A DNA stretch of 34,886 nt from the NCBI RefSeq assembly GCF_018224015.1, contig NZ_JAGPOT010000082.1, positions 1 through 34,886 of the forward strand. Direction: 5' to 3'. Positions 8,809 to 17,460 of the stretch are shown in pieces. This DNA comes from Pseudarthrobacter albicanus (GTDB taxonomy: Bacteria; Actinomycetota; Actinomycetes; Actinomycetales; Micrococcaceae). Numbering within the stretch: the stretch's first letter is position 1; each line of letters starts with the position of its first letter. The notes under the pieces are model-generated. The model was not told the origin of the DNA. It searched no databases and saw only the letters and a program-made list of their open reading frames with translations. Made by a program: the position numbers and the translations under genes.

Positions 8809-10029
8809 CTACAGCCCTACGGATGCCAGCAGGTGGCCGACTTCCTGCTTGCCGAGGTTGCGGATGCTGCCCTGGCGCTGGTCGCCCAGGCCGATGGGTC
8901 CGACCTTGACACGGACGAGGCGCAGCACCGGGAACCCGACGGCGTCGAAGAGGCGCCGGACGATCCGGTTCTTACCCGAGTGCAGCACGACCTCGATCAG
9001 CACGTGGCCCGGGGTGGAGTCCACCAGCTTGAAGGAGTCCACGGCGGCGATGCCGTCCTCGAGTTCGACGCCGGCCTTGAGCCGGGCACCGACGCCCTGC
9101 GGGAACGGCCCGCGGACCTGCACGAGGTAGGTCTTGGGGACCTCGTAGGACGGGTGGGTCAGGCGGTTGGCGAGTTCGCCGTCGTTGGTCAGCAGCAGCA
9201 GGCCCTCGGTGCCGACGTCGAGACGTCCGACATGGAAGAGGCGTTCGCCGTGATGGCTGCGGACGAAGTCGCTGATGCAGGGACGCCCGTCCGGATCTTC
9301 CATCGTGGAGACGACGCCCTTGGGCTTGTTGAACACCATGTAGACCATGTTTTCATCCAGCTGGATGCGGAGCCCGTCGACGTGGATGACGGCAGTCTTC
9401 GGGTCGACGCGGACGCCGAGCTCGGTGACGACCAGGCCGTCGACCTCGACGCGGCCCTCGGCGATCATTTCCTCGCAGACGCGCCGCGAGGCGACACCGG
9501 CCGAGGCCATGACCTTCTGCAGGCGGACGCCGTCGGCGTCGTGCAGCCCGGACTGGGGAACGTCGCCGCGGGGTCCGCGCTTGCGGGCAGGCTTCCGGAC
9601 GGGGCCGAGGTTCTGGCCGAAGCGTTCGCTGCCGAAGGCGCGGGGACCGGCGGACTTGGCGGCGCCGGTGCGCGGCTTGGGCTTGAGCGCACCGGGGGTA
9701 CCGGGAACCTTGCCGAAGCCGGGCTTGCGGGAGCCGGGCTTGCGGCTGGCCGCGCCGGAGGCCTTGCCGGATTTCCAGTCGCCGGCAGGGCCTCCGGCGC
9801 GAGCGCCGGTCGCAGCGCCGCCGGGAACCTGCTGGTCCGGATCGATGAAGGCCTCTTCGCGAGGCTTCGGGTGCTTGAAGGGGCGGTCTCCACCGCCCTT
9901 GAAGCCGGCCCCGCTGCGGCTTCCGCCGCCTTGTGCGCCGCGGCCTGAGCCGCCCTGTGCTGAGTTTTGTCCCGCGCTGCTTCGTCCCGCACTGCTACGT
10001 GGTGAACCCTGGCGTCCCGCCTGTGTCAT
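8809..10029 (-). CDS. rRNA pseudouridine synthase (RluB/RsuA family)
   Basis: Pseudouridine synthase of 406 aa. A very long, basic, Gly/Ser/Pro-rich N-terminal extension (about 165 residues) comes before the S4 RNA-binding domain, RLQKVMASAGVASRRVCEEMI. The catalytic domain has the aspartate motif GRLDVGTEGLLLLTNDG and the later KTYLVQVRG and GKNRIVRRLF segments. By family and by its scpB neighbour it most likely modifies 23S rRNA (RluB type). The ATG at 10029 has AAGGACGG upstream. Such basic extensions are common on actinobacterial RluB and may aid RNA binding. Confidence 0.92.
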   Translation of the reverse strand: MTQAGRQGSPRSSAGRSSAGQNSAQGGSGRGAQGGGSRSGAGFKGGGDRPFKHPKPREEAFIDPDQQVPGGAATGARAGGPAGDWKSGKASGAASRKPGSRKPGFGKVPGTPGALKPKPRTGAAKSAGPRAFGSERFGQNLGPVRKPARKRGPRGDVPQSGLHDADGVRLQKVMASAGVASRRVCEEMIAEGRVEVDGLVVTELGVRVDPKTAVIHVDGLRIQLDENMVYMVFNKPKGVVSTMEDPDGRPCISDFVRSHHGERLFHVGRLDVGTEGLLLLTNDGELANRLTHPSYEVPKTYLVQVRGPFPQGVGARLKAGVELEDGIAAVDSFKLVDSTPGHVLIEVVLHSGKNRIVRRLFDAVGFPVLRLVRVKVGPIGLGDQRQGSIRNLGKQEVGHLLASVGL

Positions 10030-10151
10030 GACCCGTCCTTCGTTATGGTGGCCGACGGCCATTGTCTCCCGACAACACCCGCCAGCCAGGGCAAAATGGT
10101 TCCGCCCTGTGGATACTATTGCGCAGGCAATCGTGCCTGCACAAAAACTGC

Positions 10152-10826
10152 CTACATTCTTTCGGCGTCGTAGAACTCTTCGATGCCTTCGAGCCCAGGA
10201 AGATGGGGCGACAGCTGCGGCAATTCCGCAACTGAGCCGATCCCCATGCGTTCCAGGAAATACGACGTCGTGCGGTACAGGATGGCCCCGGATTCGGGAT
10301 CGGTCCCCGCATCCTCGATCAGCCCGCGCTGGGTCAGCGTCCGCACGACAGAGTCAACATTGACCCCTCGAATTGCAGACACCCGCGCCCTTGAGACGGG
10401 TTGGCGGTAAGCGATGACGGCGAGCGTTTCGAGCGCCGCCTGCGTCAGCCTGGCCGTCTGTCCTTCCAGCACGAATCCGCCGACGATGTCCGCAAACTCA
10501 GCGCGGGAATAGATCCGCCAGCCTCCGGCGATATTCCGCAATTCAAAACCCCGGGCGGTGGCGCTGAAGCCATTACTGCCGGCAACGTCCACATCCGGGG
10601 CATTAACAGTATAGCCGTCATACTCCCGCTGCAGTTCCGCCAGCAGGGTTTCGACGACGTCCACACCCAGGTTCAGGCCAGCGGCGAGCCCGGCGGCCGT
10701 GGCCGGCTCGTCGATCACCATGAGGACGGCTTCGAGGGCCGCGCGCGCCCCGCCGGGGAGGCCGTGGACATCGGGAGCGCCGGTGGTCCCGCCGCCGGTT
10801 GCCTTGTCGTTCCGGGTGTCGCTCAC
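10152..10826 (-). CDS. scpB: Segregation and condensation protein B
   Basis: Subunit of the SMC-ScpA-ScpB condensin, 224 aa. Two winged-helix domains are visible: the first around ARAALEAVLMVIDEPATAAGLA, the second around LTQAALETLAVIAYRQPVSR and SVVRTLTQRGLIEDAG. The family signature IAYRQPVSRARVSAIRGVN is intact. Its ATG overlaps the scpA stop, so the two are coupled. A gap of about 120 bases then separates it from the pseudouridine synthase gene. Confidence 0.96.
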   Translation of the reverse strand: MSDTRNDKATGGGTTGAPDVHGLPGGARAALEAVLMVIDEPATAAGLAAGLNLGVDVVETLLAELQREYDGYTVNAPDVDVAGSNGFSATARGFELRNIAGGWRIYSRAEFADIVGGFVLEGQTARLTQAALETLAVIAYRQPVSRARVSAIRGVNVDSVVRTLTQRGLIEDAGTDPESGAILYRTTSYFLERMGIGSVAELPQLSPHLPGLEGIEEFYDAERM

Positions 10827-11662
10827 TGCTGCTCCTCGTATTCGTCGCTTGGGTTGGCGCTTGCTTTGCCGCTGGCAGGGTTTTCGCCGGCGCTCCAGCG
10901 GACGGTGAGGTCCCCCAGCGGCTGCAGCTGCTCAAAGCCCACCGCCCCGTCCCGGAACATCTCCAGCAGGGCCAGGAAGCGGGCCACCACCACGAGCGTG
11001 GAGTCGGCGTCGGCGATCAGGTCCCGGAAGGTGAGGGGCCCGCCCAGCCGCAGCCGGAGTTCCAGCAGCCCGGCCTGTTCCTTGACGCTGACCGGAGTGG
11101 CGTGCAGGTGGGCCAGGTCCACGCGGGTGGGCACGGCCTCCTTGGGCCTGAGGACGGTTTCGGCCAGGGCGGCGAACTGCGCGGGGGTGTGCTTCCAGAG
11201 CAGTTCCGGGAGCAGCGCGGCGAAATGGGCTTCCAGCGCGACCTGCCGCGGGTGCCGGCCGGCCTCGAGGTCGAGGGTGGAGCCGATCATGCCGGCCCCG
11301 TGCTTGAAGGCCTTGTACTGGAGCAGCCGGGCGAACAGCAGGTCGCGGGCTTCCAGCAGGGCGATGTCCTCGGCGTCCTCCACCTCGCCGGCGGGCAGGA
11401 GCCGGGCGGCCTTGAGGTCCAGCAGTGTGGCGGCGATGACGAGGAATTCGCTGGCCTCGTCCAGGGCCCATTCCTCCCCCTGCTGCTGCAGGCCCTTGAT
11501 GTACTTGATGAACTCGTCGGTGACGGTGGACAGCGCCACCTCGGTGATGTCCAGCTGGTGCTTGGAAATCAGGCCGAGCAGGAGGTCGAAGGGGCCCGTG
11601 AAGTTGGCGAGGCGGACCTCGAAGCCGGGCTTCTTCGCCGCGGGGGCGCCTGCTGCGTCCAC
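10823..11662 (-). CDS. scpA: Segregation and condensation protein A
   Basis: Kleisin subunit of the SMC complex, 279 aa. The N-terminal SMC-binding helix region is FEVRLANFTGPFDLLLGLISKHQLDITEV, diagnostic of ScpA. A central linker and a C-terminal winged helix (LVVVARFLALLEMFRDGAVGFEQ) follow. It starts with GTG just after the parA stop. The downstream scpB overlap supports joint expression. Confidence 0.96.
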   Translation of the reverse strand: MDAAGAPAAKKPGFEVRLANFTGPFDLLLGLISKHQLDITEVALSTVTDEFIKYIKGLQQQGEEWALDEASEFLVIAATLLDLKAARLLPAGEVEDAEDIALLEARDLLFARLLQYKAFKHGAGMIGSTLDLEAGRHPRQVALEAHFAALLPELLWKHTPAQFAALAETVLRPKEAVPTRVDLAHLHATPVSVKEQAGLLELRLRLGGPLTFRDLIADADSTLVVVARFLALLEMFRDGAVGFEQLQPLGDLTVRWSAGENPASGKASANPSDEYEEQQ

Positions 11663-11670
11663 GGTCCGCC

Positions 11671-12582
11671 CTAGGGTGCCCCGCCGCGCGAAATGAGTTC
11701 CTTGGCCAGCCGGCGGTAGGCATCGGCGCCGATGTGGTTGGCGGCGTACGTGGTGATGGGCTCGGCCGCCACCGTGGCGTCGGCAAACTTGATGGAGCGC
11801 TTGATGACCGTCTCGAAGACCTTGTCCCCGAAAGCTTCCACGAGGCGCGCGATGACTTCGCGGCCGTGCAGGGTGCGGGCGTCGTACATCGTGGCCAGCA
11901 CGCCGTCGACCTGCAGCCTGGGGTTCAGGCGGTCCTGGACCTTGTCGATGGTTTCCACGAGCAGCGCCACCGCGCGCAGGGCGAAGAATTCGCAGATCAG
12001 CGGGATGATGACGCCGTGGGCTGCGGTCAGGGCGTTGACCGTGAGCAGCCCGAGGGAGGGCTGGCAGTCGATCAGGACGATGTCGTAGTCGTCCTCGACC
12101 TTCTTCAGGGCCCGGTCCAGGACCTGTTCGCGGGCCACCTCGTTGACCAGCTGGACTTCGGCGGCGGAGAGATCGATGTTGGCCGGCAGCAGGTCCACGT
12201 TTTCGACGCCGGTCTTCTGGATGGCGTCGCGGATGTCCACCTTGCGGTCCATCAGGACGTTGTAGACCGTGAGGTCCAGTTCGTGAGGGTTGGTGCCGAG
12301 GCCGGCGGACAGGGCGCCCTGCGGGTCGAAGTCGACCAGGAGCACGCGGCGGCCGAATTCGGCAAGCGCGGCGGCAAGGTTGATCGCGGAGGTGGTCTTC
12401 CCCACCCCGCCCTTCTGGTTGACCATGGCGATGACCCGCGCGGGGCCGTGGGATGACAGCGGCGCGGGCTCCGGAAAGTCGCGCTGAGGGCGCCCGGTGG
12501 GGCCCATGACGGCGTCTTCCAGATCGAGTTCGGTGCCTTCCAGAGTTGCTGAACCCTGTTCGCTGCTCACGTATCTATCCAC
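11671..12582 (-). CDS. ParA/Soj-family ATPase
   Basis: Deviant Walker ATPase of 303 aa. The Walker A motif is KGGVGKTT with the signature lysine, then LLVDFDPQGALSAGLG (A') and IVLIDCQPSLGLLTVNAL (Walker B). It is a chromosomal ParA paralogue found beside scpA in actinobacteria. No parB or parS cluster is in the window, so it is not the oriC-linked ParA. A role in chromosome organisation is inferred from the neighbouring scpAB. The start is GTG; another GTG four codons later is also possible. Confidence 0.9.
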   Translation of the reverse strand: MDRYVSSEQGSATLEGTELDLEDAVMGPTGRPQRDFPEPAPLSSHGPARVIAMVNQKGGVGKTTSAINLAAALAEFGRRVLLVDFDPQGALSAGLGTNPHELDLTVYNVLMDRKVDIRDAIQKTGVENVDLLPANIDLSAAEVQLVNEVAREQVLDRALKKVEDDYDIVLIDCQPSLGLLTVNALTAAHGVIIPLICEFFALRAVALLVETIDKVQDRLNPRLQVDGVLATMYDARTLHGREVIARLVEAFGDKVFETVIKRSIKFADATVAAEPITTYAANHIGADAYRRLAKELISRGGAP

Positions 12583-12758
12583 ACTTTCGATGACGGTGAT
12601 GGTCGTGCTTGATATTGCTGCCGCTGGACTCCCAGCGCCGATCGTATTCCTCCCAAGGTTACAGCGCCCGCCACGGCATTCCGCGGACCTTGACAGCGGC
12701 CGTCATTTGAGCCCTTACCCTCTGGTAGAGGTCGAGGGTTGCCCTTCCGCCGCACGGA

Positions 12759-12790
12759 ACCGCCCGGACGCGGGTCTGCGTCCGGGCGGT
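12759..12790 (-). terminator. Hairpin downstream of dctA
   Basis: A perfect 13-bp GC-rich stem (12759-12771 with 12778-12790) has a 6-base loop. It sits about 60 bases past the dctA stop. No T-tract is present, as is often the case in high-GC actinobacteria. Confidence 0.6.
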
Positions 12791-12811
12791 CCTGCCGCGG
12801 TTTCACCCCCC

Positions 12812-12850
12812 GGATCAGGCCGTGGGATCAGGCCGTGGGATCAGGCCGTC
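12812..12850. repeat. Short tandem repeat, 13-bp unit, three copies
   Basis: The unit ggatcaggccgtg occurs twice exactly and a third time with its last base changed to c, directly after the dctA stop region. It is non-coding and its function is unknown. Confidence 0.8.
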
Positions 12851-12853
12851 GCA

Positions 12854-14227
12854 TCAGGCGCCGGCCGGCTGCGGATGGGCCGGTTGGGCCGGCTGGTCGG
12901 CGGCAACACCGGCGGCGTCGTCGTCGCCAGTGCCGTGGTGCGGGTTCATGGTCAGCTCATCGAAGGGCGCGGCGCCGGAGAGGACACGCTCAACCTGGTC
13001 GCCGTCGATCTCCTTGACCCAGGTGCCGATCAGGACGGTGGCGACGGCGTTGCCGGTGAAGTTGGTCAGCGCGCGGGCCTCGGACATGAAGCGGTCGATG
13101 CCGACAATCATGCCCACGCCCCCCAGCAGCTGGGGCGCGTGCGCCTGGAGACCGGCGGCCAGGGTGGCCAGTCCGGCACCGGTGACGCCGGCGGCACCCT
13201 TGGAGGCAATGATCATGAAGATCAGCAGGGAAATCTGCGCTCCGAGGTCCATCGGCATGCCCATCGCGTTCGCCACGAACAGCGACGCCATGGTCAGGTA
13301 GATGGCGGTGCCGTCCAGGTTGAAGGAGTAACCGGTGGGCACGGTGACGCCGACGACCGGCTTGGACACACCGAGGTGTTCCATCTTGGCGATGAGGCGC
13401 GGCAGGGCAGCCTCGGAAGAGGAGGTGGAGAAAATCAGCAGGTATTCACGGGCCAGGTACCTCATCAGCTTGAAGATGCTCACGCCCGCCACGATCTGGA
13501 GGATACCGCCGAGGATAACGACGATGAACAGGGCGCAGGTGATGTAGAACGCGATCATCAGGGTAAACATGCTCACGATCGCCTGGAAGCCGGTGGCGCC
13601 GACGACGGCGGCAATGGCGCCGAAGGCACCCACGGGTGCCAGCCACATGATCATGATGAGGATGCGGAAGACCACTGCCTGGCCGTAGCCGATCGCCTTC
13701 AGGATCGGGGCACCCTGGGGGCCCATCTTCTGCAGTGCGAAGCCGACCAGGATCGCGGCGAGCAGCGTCGGCAGCACGGGGATGTCACCGGGGATGATCC
13801 CGAGCAGGAAGTCGACGGTACTGTCGGTAGCCGCCTTCTTGTTGGGGTCGTACGGCGTCAGGTTCAGGCCTTCACCCGGGTGGATGAGGTTGCCGACCAC
13901 CAGGCCGATGGCCAGGGCAAAGGTGGACATGACGACGAAGTAGCCCAGGGCCAGGCCGCCGACCTTGCCCACGGTGGCGGCTTTGGCGATGGAACCGATG
14001 CCCAGCACGATGGTGCAGAAGATGATGGGGCCGATCATCATCTTGATGAGCTTGATGAAGCCGTCACCGAGCGGCTTCAGGGTCTGGGCGAAAGCGGGGA
14101 ACAGCAGACCGACGACGGCGCCGAGGACCACGGCGGCAATGACGGCCATGTACAGGTAATGGGATTTGTCGAGCCCTTTGCGCGCGGCCTTGACGGGCGC
14201 GGCTGACTCTCCTCGTTGAGAAGCCAT
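12854..14227 (-). CDS. dctA: C4-dicarboxylate:cation symporter DctA
   Basis: Sodium/proton-dicarboxylate symporter (DAACS family) of 457 aa for succinate, fumarate and malate uptake. It shows about eight membrane helices plus the two re-entrant loops. The serine-rich motif FSTSSSEAALPRL and the GYSFNLDGTAIY and SKGAAGVTGAG segments form the transport site. The C-terminal tail is hydrophilic and Ala/Pro-rich. AAGGAGA lies upstream of the chosen ATG; a longer frame upstream has no ribosome site. It is divergent from a two-component system of the dicarboxylate/citrate-sensing type, which probably controls it. Confidence 0.95.
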   Translation of the reverse strand: MASQRGESAAPVKAARKGLDKSHYLYMAVIAAVVLGAVVGLLFPAFAQTLKPLGDGFIKLIKMMIGPIIFCTIVLGIGSIAKAATVGKVGGLALGYFVVMSTFALAIGLVVGNLIHPGEGLNLTPYDPNKKAATDSTVDFLLGIIPGDIPVLPTLLAAILVGFALQKMGPQGAPILKAIGYGQAVVFRILIMIMWLAPVGAFGAIAAVVGATGFQAIVSMFTLMIAFYITCALFIVVILGGILQIVAGVSIFKLMRYLAREYLLIFSTSSSEAALPRLIAKMEHLGVSKPVVGVTVPTGYSFNLDGTAIYLTMASLFVANAMGMPMDLGAQISLLIFMIIASKGAAGVTGAGLATLAAGLQAHAPQLLGGVGMIVGIDRFMSEARALTNFTGNAVATVLIGTWVKEIDGDQVERVLSGAAPFDELTMNPHHGTGDDDAAGVAADQPAQPAHPQPAGA

Positions 14228-14365
14228 GATGTGTCTCCTTATGGATAGGCTGGAAGACGCTGGGCCCATGCTCTGGGCTGATCACGTCGGTCCGGTGTAT
14301 ATCCATCATTGGTGGCCAGGTGACTTGGCTCACTGTTGCGTTCATATTGGTCATGGAAGGTGTTG
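14228..14365. promoter_or_regulatory. Divergent control region between dctA and the sensor kinase gene
   Basis: These 138 bases contain the start regions of both dctA (AAGGAGA site) and the kinase gene (GGAAGG site). An interrupted inverted repeat gggccc...gggc is visible near 14261-14279. It is the likely binding region of the response regulator at 16150-16869, but no operator consensus could be assigned. Confidence 0.5.
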
Positions 14366-16153
14366 ATGATCCACCGCTGGAGCATCGCGCGGAGGCTGTT
14401 CGTGGCCCATCTGCTGTTCATGCTGGCCCTGACGGCAATCGTGGGCACCGCCAGCTTCGTTGACGCCCGCGACCACGCCTATGAAGAGGCCGGCCGGCGG
14501 ATGACCGGCATCGCCACCGCCGTGGCGGACAACCCCCTGGTGCTGCAGGCGGCGAACGCCGCCGACCCGACGGCCCTGCTGCAGCCCTACGCCTTGGAAG
14601 TCATGCGCGATGCCAATGCGGATTTCATCACGATCATGGCTCCTGACCGGACACGGTGGACGCACCCCAACAACGAAGAGCTGGGAAAGCCCTACATCGG
14701 GTCCATCGACGCTGCCCTGAACGGCCGAGTCTTTACCGAGATCACCGCCGGAACCCTTGGCCCCTCGGTCCGCACCATCGCTCCGGTCAAGGACCAAAAC
14801 GGAACGGTGAAGGCGCTTGTGGCGGTCGGCGTGACCGTGCGCACCGTGGACGTGGCCGTCTCCGGCAGGCTGCCGGCGCTGCTGGTCATCGGACTGGCCC
14901 TGCTGTCGGGCGGCTCCGTGGCGTCCTGGCTGCTGGGGCGGTACCTGCGCCGGGTCACGCGGGGCTGGGGCCCGGAACAGCTCGCCCAGCTGTTCGCCTA
15001 CTACGAGTCGGTGCTCCACTCGGTCCGGGAGGGCGTGATCCTGATTGATTCCAGGGGCAGGGTGGTGATGTACAACGACCAGGCCGCGGAGCTGCTGGGC
15101 CTCACCCCGCACTCCGCCACAGGCGACCCAACCGCCGACCCAACAGGCGGCACTCCAGCCGGGCCAGCCGCCGGGCCAACGGTCGGCCCTCAGGCCGGCC
15201 CAACAGGCGGACCAACAGGCGGGAGCTGGGCGGCGCCGTTGCTGGCGGAGCTGCCCCTGGCGGCCAGCCTCAAGGAACTCTTCGAATCGGGGCGGGGCGC
15301 CCAGGACGAAATCCATCTGACGGACTCCCGCATCCTGGTGGTCAACCAGGGACCGGCGGTGGGACCGCACTCCTCCGCGGGACGCCAGCGCGGCGCGGTT
15401 TTCGGCACGGTGGCCACCATCCGGGACCGCACGGAAATCGAGTCCCTCGGCAGTGAGCTGGAAACCGTGCGCACGCTCTCCGATGCGCTCCGCGCCCAGA
15501 CCCACGAGCACGCCAACCGGCTGCACACAATTGTCTCGCTGCTGGAACTGGGACGCGGTCCCGAGGCCCTGGACTTCGCCACCAGGGACCTTGAGCTCAG
15601 CCAGCGCCTCACGGATGACGTGGTCAGCTCCATCGAGGAGCCGGTGCTCGGCGCTCTCATCATGGGCAAGGTGGCCGAGGCACGCGAGCGTGGCGTCGAA
15701 CTGGACCTCAATGCCGGCGGATCCACCGCCGTATCCGGGCTGGCCGTCCAGGACCTGGTGGCCATCCTGGGCAACCTGCTCGACAATGCCATCGACGCGG
15801 CGTCCGAGGCGCCGGCGCCGAAGCTCGTGGAACTGACCGTCGCGAACGCCGGCGGGTCACTGGAGATCACGGTGGAGGACAGCGGCCCGGGCATCGACCC
15901 CGCGGCGGTGGAGGATATCTTCCGCCATGGCTTCAGCACCAAGGAGCCCGGACCATTCGGCCGGGGGCTCGGACTGGCCCTGGTCCGCCAGGCGGTGCAT
16001 CGCCTCGGCGGCACCCTCACGATCAGCAGCCCGGCGGGTGCACTGTTCCACGTCACGCTGCCGACTGCGGCCGCGGCTGCATTGCCGGCGGTTACGATGC
16101 CGGCTACTACCTCGCCAGCGGCTTCCGGACAGGCCGCGGAGGGACAGCCATGA
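14366..16153 (+). CDS. CitA/DcuS-family sensor histidine kinase (dicarboxylate/citrate sensing)
   Basis: Membrane sensor kinase of 595 aa. TM1 (about residues 10-32) and TM2 (about 175-200) enclose an extracytoplasmic PAS/Cache sensor of about 140 residues. A cytoplasmic PAS domain follows (SVREGVILIDSRGRVVMYND), then a Spo0B-type DHp helix with the phospho-accepting His in AQTHEHANRLH. The HATPase has NLLDNAIDAA, EDSGPGIDP and GRGLGLALV. An unusual Gly/Pro/Thr-rich repetitive insert sits within the PAS region at about residues 252-287. The ATG has GGAAGG 5 bases upstream. The stop overlaps the response-regulator start. Adjacency to dctA suggests C4-dicarboxylates as ligand (inference). Confidence 0.93.
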   Translation: MIHRWSIARRLFVAHLLFMLALTAIVGTASFVDARDHAYEEAGRRMTGIATAVADNPLVLQAANAADPTALLQPYALEVMRDANADFITIMAPDRTRWTHPNNEELGKPYIGSIDAALNGRVFTEITAGTLGPSVRTIAPVKDQNGTVKALVAVGVTVRTVDVAVSGRLPALLVIGLALLSGGSVASWLLGRYLRRVTRGWGPEQLAQLFAYYESVLHSVREGVILIDSRGRVVMYNDQAAELLGLTPHSATGDPTADPTGGTPAGPAAGPTVGPQAGPTGGPTGGSWAAPLLAELPLAASLKELFESGRGAQDEIHLTDSRILVVNQGPAVGPHSSAGRQRGAVFGTVATIRDRTEIESLGSELETVRTLSDALRAQTHEHANRLHTIVSLLELGRGPEALDFATRDLELSQRLTDDVVSSIEEPVLGALIMGKVAEARERGVELDLNAGGSTAVSGLAVQDLVAILGNLLDNAIDAASEAPAPKLVELTVANAGGSLEITVEDSGPGIDPAAVEDIFRHGFSTKEPGPFGRGLGLALVRQAVHRLGGTLTISSPAGALFHVTLPTAAAAALPAVTMPATTSPAASGQAAEGQP

Positions 16154-16869
16154 GCGAGATCCGCGTGCTCGTCGTCGAAGACGAGCCCATCGCCGCTGCG
16201 GCCCACGCCGCCTACGTCGGCAGGCTGGACGGGTTCGTGCTCGCCGGGTCGGCAGCCGACGGCCAGTCGGCCCTGCGGCTGATGACGGAGTCCGCGGCTG
16301 CCGGCACCCCGATTGAGCTGGTGCTCCTGGACATGAACCTCCCGGACCTGCACGGGCTGGACATCGCGCGGCGGATGCGTGCTGCCGGCCTGTTCGCGGA
16401 TATCATCGCCATCACCGCCGTGCGCGAACTCAGCATCGTCCGCAGCGCCGTGGCCACCGGGGTGGTCCAGTACCTGATCAAGCCCTTCACCTATGCGACC
16501 TTCGCGGACAAGCTCTCCAGCTACCGGCAGTTCCGGGAGCAACTGGCAACGCCTGAGGCCGGCAGCTCGGGCGCCGGGGCCTCCCAGGGCGAGGTGGACC
16601 GGGCCTTCGCGAGCCTGCGGGCCCCGTCCGAGCTGCCGCTGCCCAAGGGGCTCGCCGTGTCCACGCTGGGCTCCGTGCAGGAATTCATGAGGGGCCAGTC
16701 CGGCGCCGTCTCGGCCAGCGAGGTGATGGCGGCGCTGGGCATGTCCCGGGTGACCGCCCGCCGCTACCTCGAATACCTCGCCGACGCCGACAGGGTCTCC
16801 CGGACGGCGCGCTACGGAACGCCTGGCCGGCCGGAGAATGAGTACCGCTGGCTCGGGCCGACGTCGTAA
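16150..16869 (+). CDS. DcuR/CitB-type response regulator
   Basis: Transcriptional response regulator of 239 aa. The receiver domain (residues 3-120) has the acidic pocket VEDEP, the phospho-accepting Asp in LLDMNLPD, then ITAV and the conserved Lys in LIKPF. The C-terminal DNA-binding part contains SASEVMAALGMSRVTARRYLEYL, the helix-turn-helix of the CitB/DcuR group. It overlaps the kinase gene as ATGA, so the pair is translationally coupled. The last 20 bases of the gene are duplicated at 17398-17417. The expected target is dctA. Confidence 0.94.
   Translation: MSEIRVLVVEDEPIAAAAHAAYVGRLDGFVLAGSAADGQSALRLMTESAAAGTPIELVLLDMNLPDLHGLDIARRMRAAGLFADIIAITAVRELSIVRSAVATGVVQYLIKPFTYATFADKLSSYRQFREQLATPEAGSSGAGASQGEVDRAFASLRAPSELPLPKGLAVSTLGSVQEFMRGQSGAVSASEVMAALGMSRVTARRYLEYLADADRVSRTARYGTPGRPENEYRWLGPTS
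16849..16868. repeat. Direct repeat copy 1 (end of response-regulator gene)
   Basis: This 20-bp sequence spans the last codons of the response regulator and recurs exactly at 17398-17417. With one mismatch the match extends to 24 bp (16849-16872). The pair brackets the SRPBCC gene. Confidence 0.9.
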
Positions 16870-16931
16870 GCCCGCCGGCGGAGTACGAAACCAACCATCC
16901 AAACCGCGAGCCATCGGATTGGAGTGCAAGC

Positions 16932-17381
16932 ATGGTCCTGCTCGAGGTAACCACCATCCTCAACCTGCCCGTCGGTGACGTGTTCGCGTTTGTTGCGGAC
17001 CAGAACAATGCCCCTGCATGGCAGAAGGGTCTGCTGAGTGTGCAGAAGACGACGGAGGGACCCGCCGGCGTGGGCACGACGCACGCGTTCGAGCGCAGGA
17101 TCATGGGGCGCAGGACGACAGCGACCAACGTGTATACGCAGTACGTTCCCGACGAAATAGTTGCCTTCAAAAGCACCTCCGGGCCGGTGCAGTTCCACGC
17201 TTCATACAGGACCACGACTGGAGGATCCGGTACGAAGCTCACCTGCCGGATTGAGCTGGAGAGTGGTCGCGGCCGTTCCGGACTCATGCTGCCGCTCATT
17301 GCGAGGAGCATCAAGAAAGAGATGAAGTCCAACCTCGTCACGTTAAAGGCACTGCTGGAAGACCCGGACCACCAGCGCTAA
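16932..17381 (+). CDS. SRPBCC-fold (polyketide cyclase/START-like) protein
   Basis: A 149-aa protein with the helix-grip SRPBCC architecture: an opening beta strand (LLEVTTILNLPVGDVFAFVADQ), the helix with NNAPAWQKGL, and a long C-terminal helix from the LMLPLIARSIKKEMKSNL segment. Such proteins bind hydrophobic ligands, but no ligand or reaction can be assigned. GGAG lies upstream of the ATG. It sits alone between the response regulator and the convergent prpE, flanked by a 20-bp direct repeat. This suggests it was inserted as a small cassette. Its codon use is slightly less GC-rich than that of its neighbours. Confidence 0.85.
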   Translation: MVLLEVTTILNLPVGDVFAFVADQNNAPAWQKGLLSVQKTTEGPAGVGTTHAFERRIMGRRTTATNVYTQYVPDEIVAFKSTSGPVQFHASYRTTTGGSGTKLTCRIELESGRGRSGLMLPLIARSIKKEMKSNLVTLKALLEDPDHQR

Positions 17382-17397
17382 AACCGACGTGTCAAAA

Positions 17398-17417
17398 TGG
17401 CTCGGGCCGACGTCGTA
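17398..17417. repeat. Direct repeat copy 2 (downstream of SRPBCC gene)
   Basis: This is an exact 20-bp duplicate of 16849-16868, the coding end of the response regulator. Here it is non-coding, between two convergent genes, which marks it as a duplication footprint. Confidence 0.9.
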
Positions 17418-17460
17418 GGCCGGTCCGCTCCCCCGTCGGGCGTCACCCAAGACCGCCCCG

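Noticed and set aside
7747..9948. Plus-strand open frame of 733 codons
   Set aside because: It runs antisense across both tyrA and the pseudouridine synthase gene and has no domain of its own.
11671..12582. ParA as a plasmid or origin partition locus
   Set aside because: There is no parB or parS sites, and linkage to scpAB marks it as the chromosomal paralogue.
12812..12850. Tandem 13-bp repeats as a CRISPR or plasmid iteron array
   Set aside because: There are only three units without spacers, no cas or rep gene nearby, and the location is simply after dctA.
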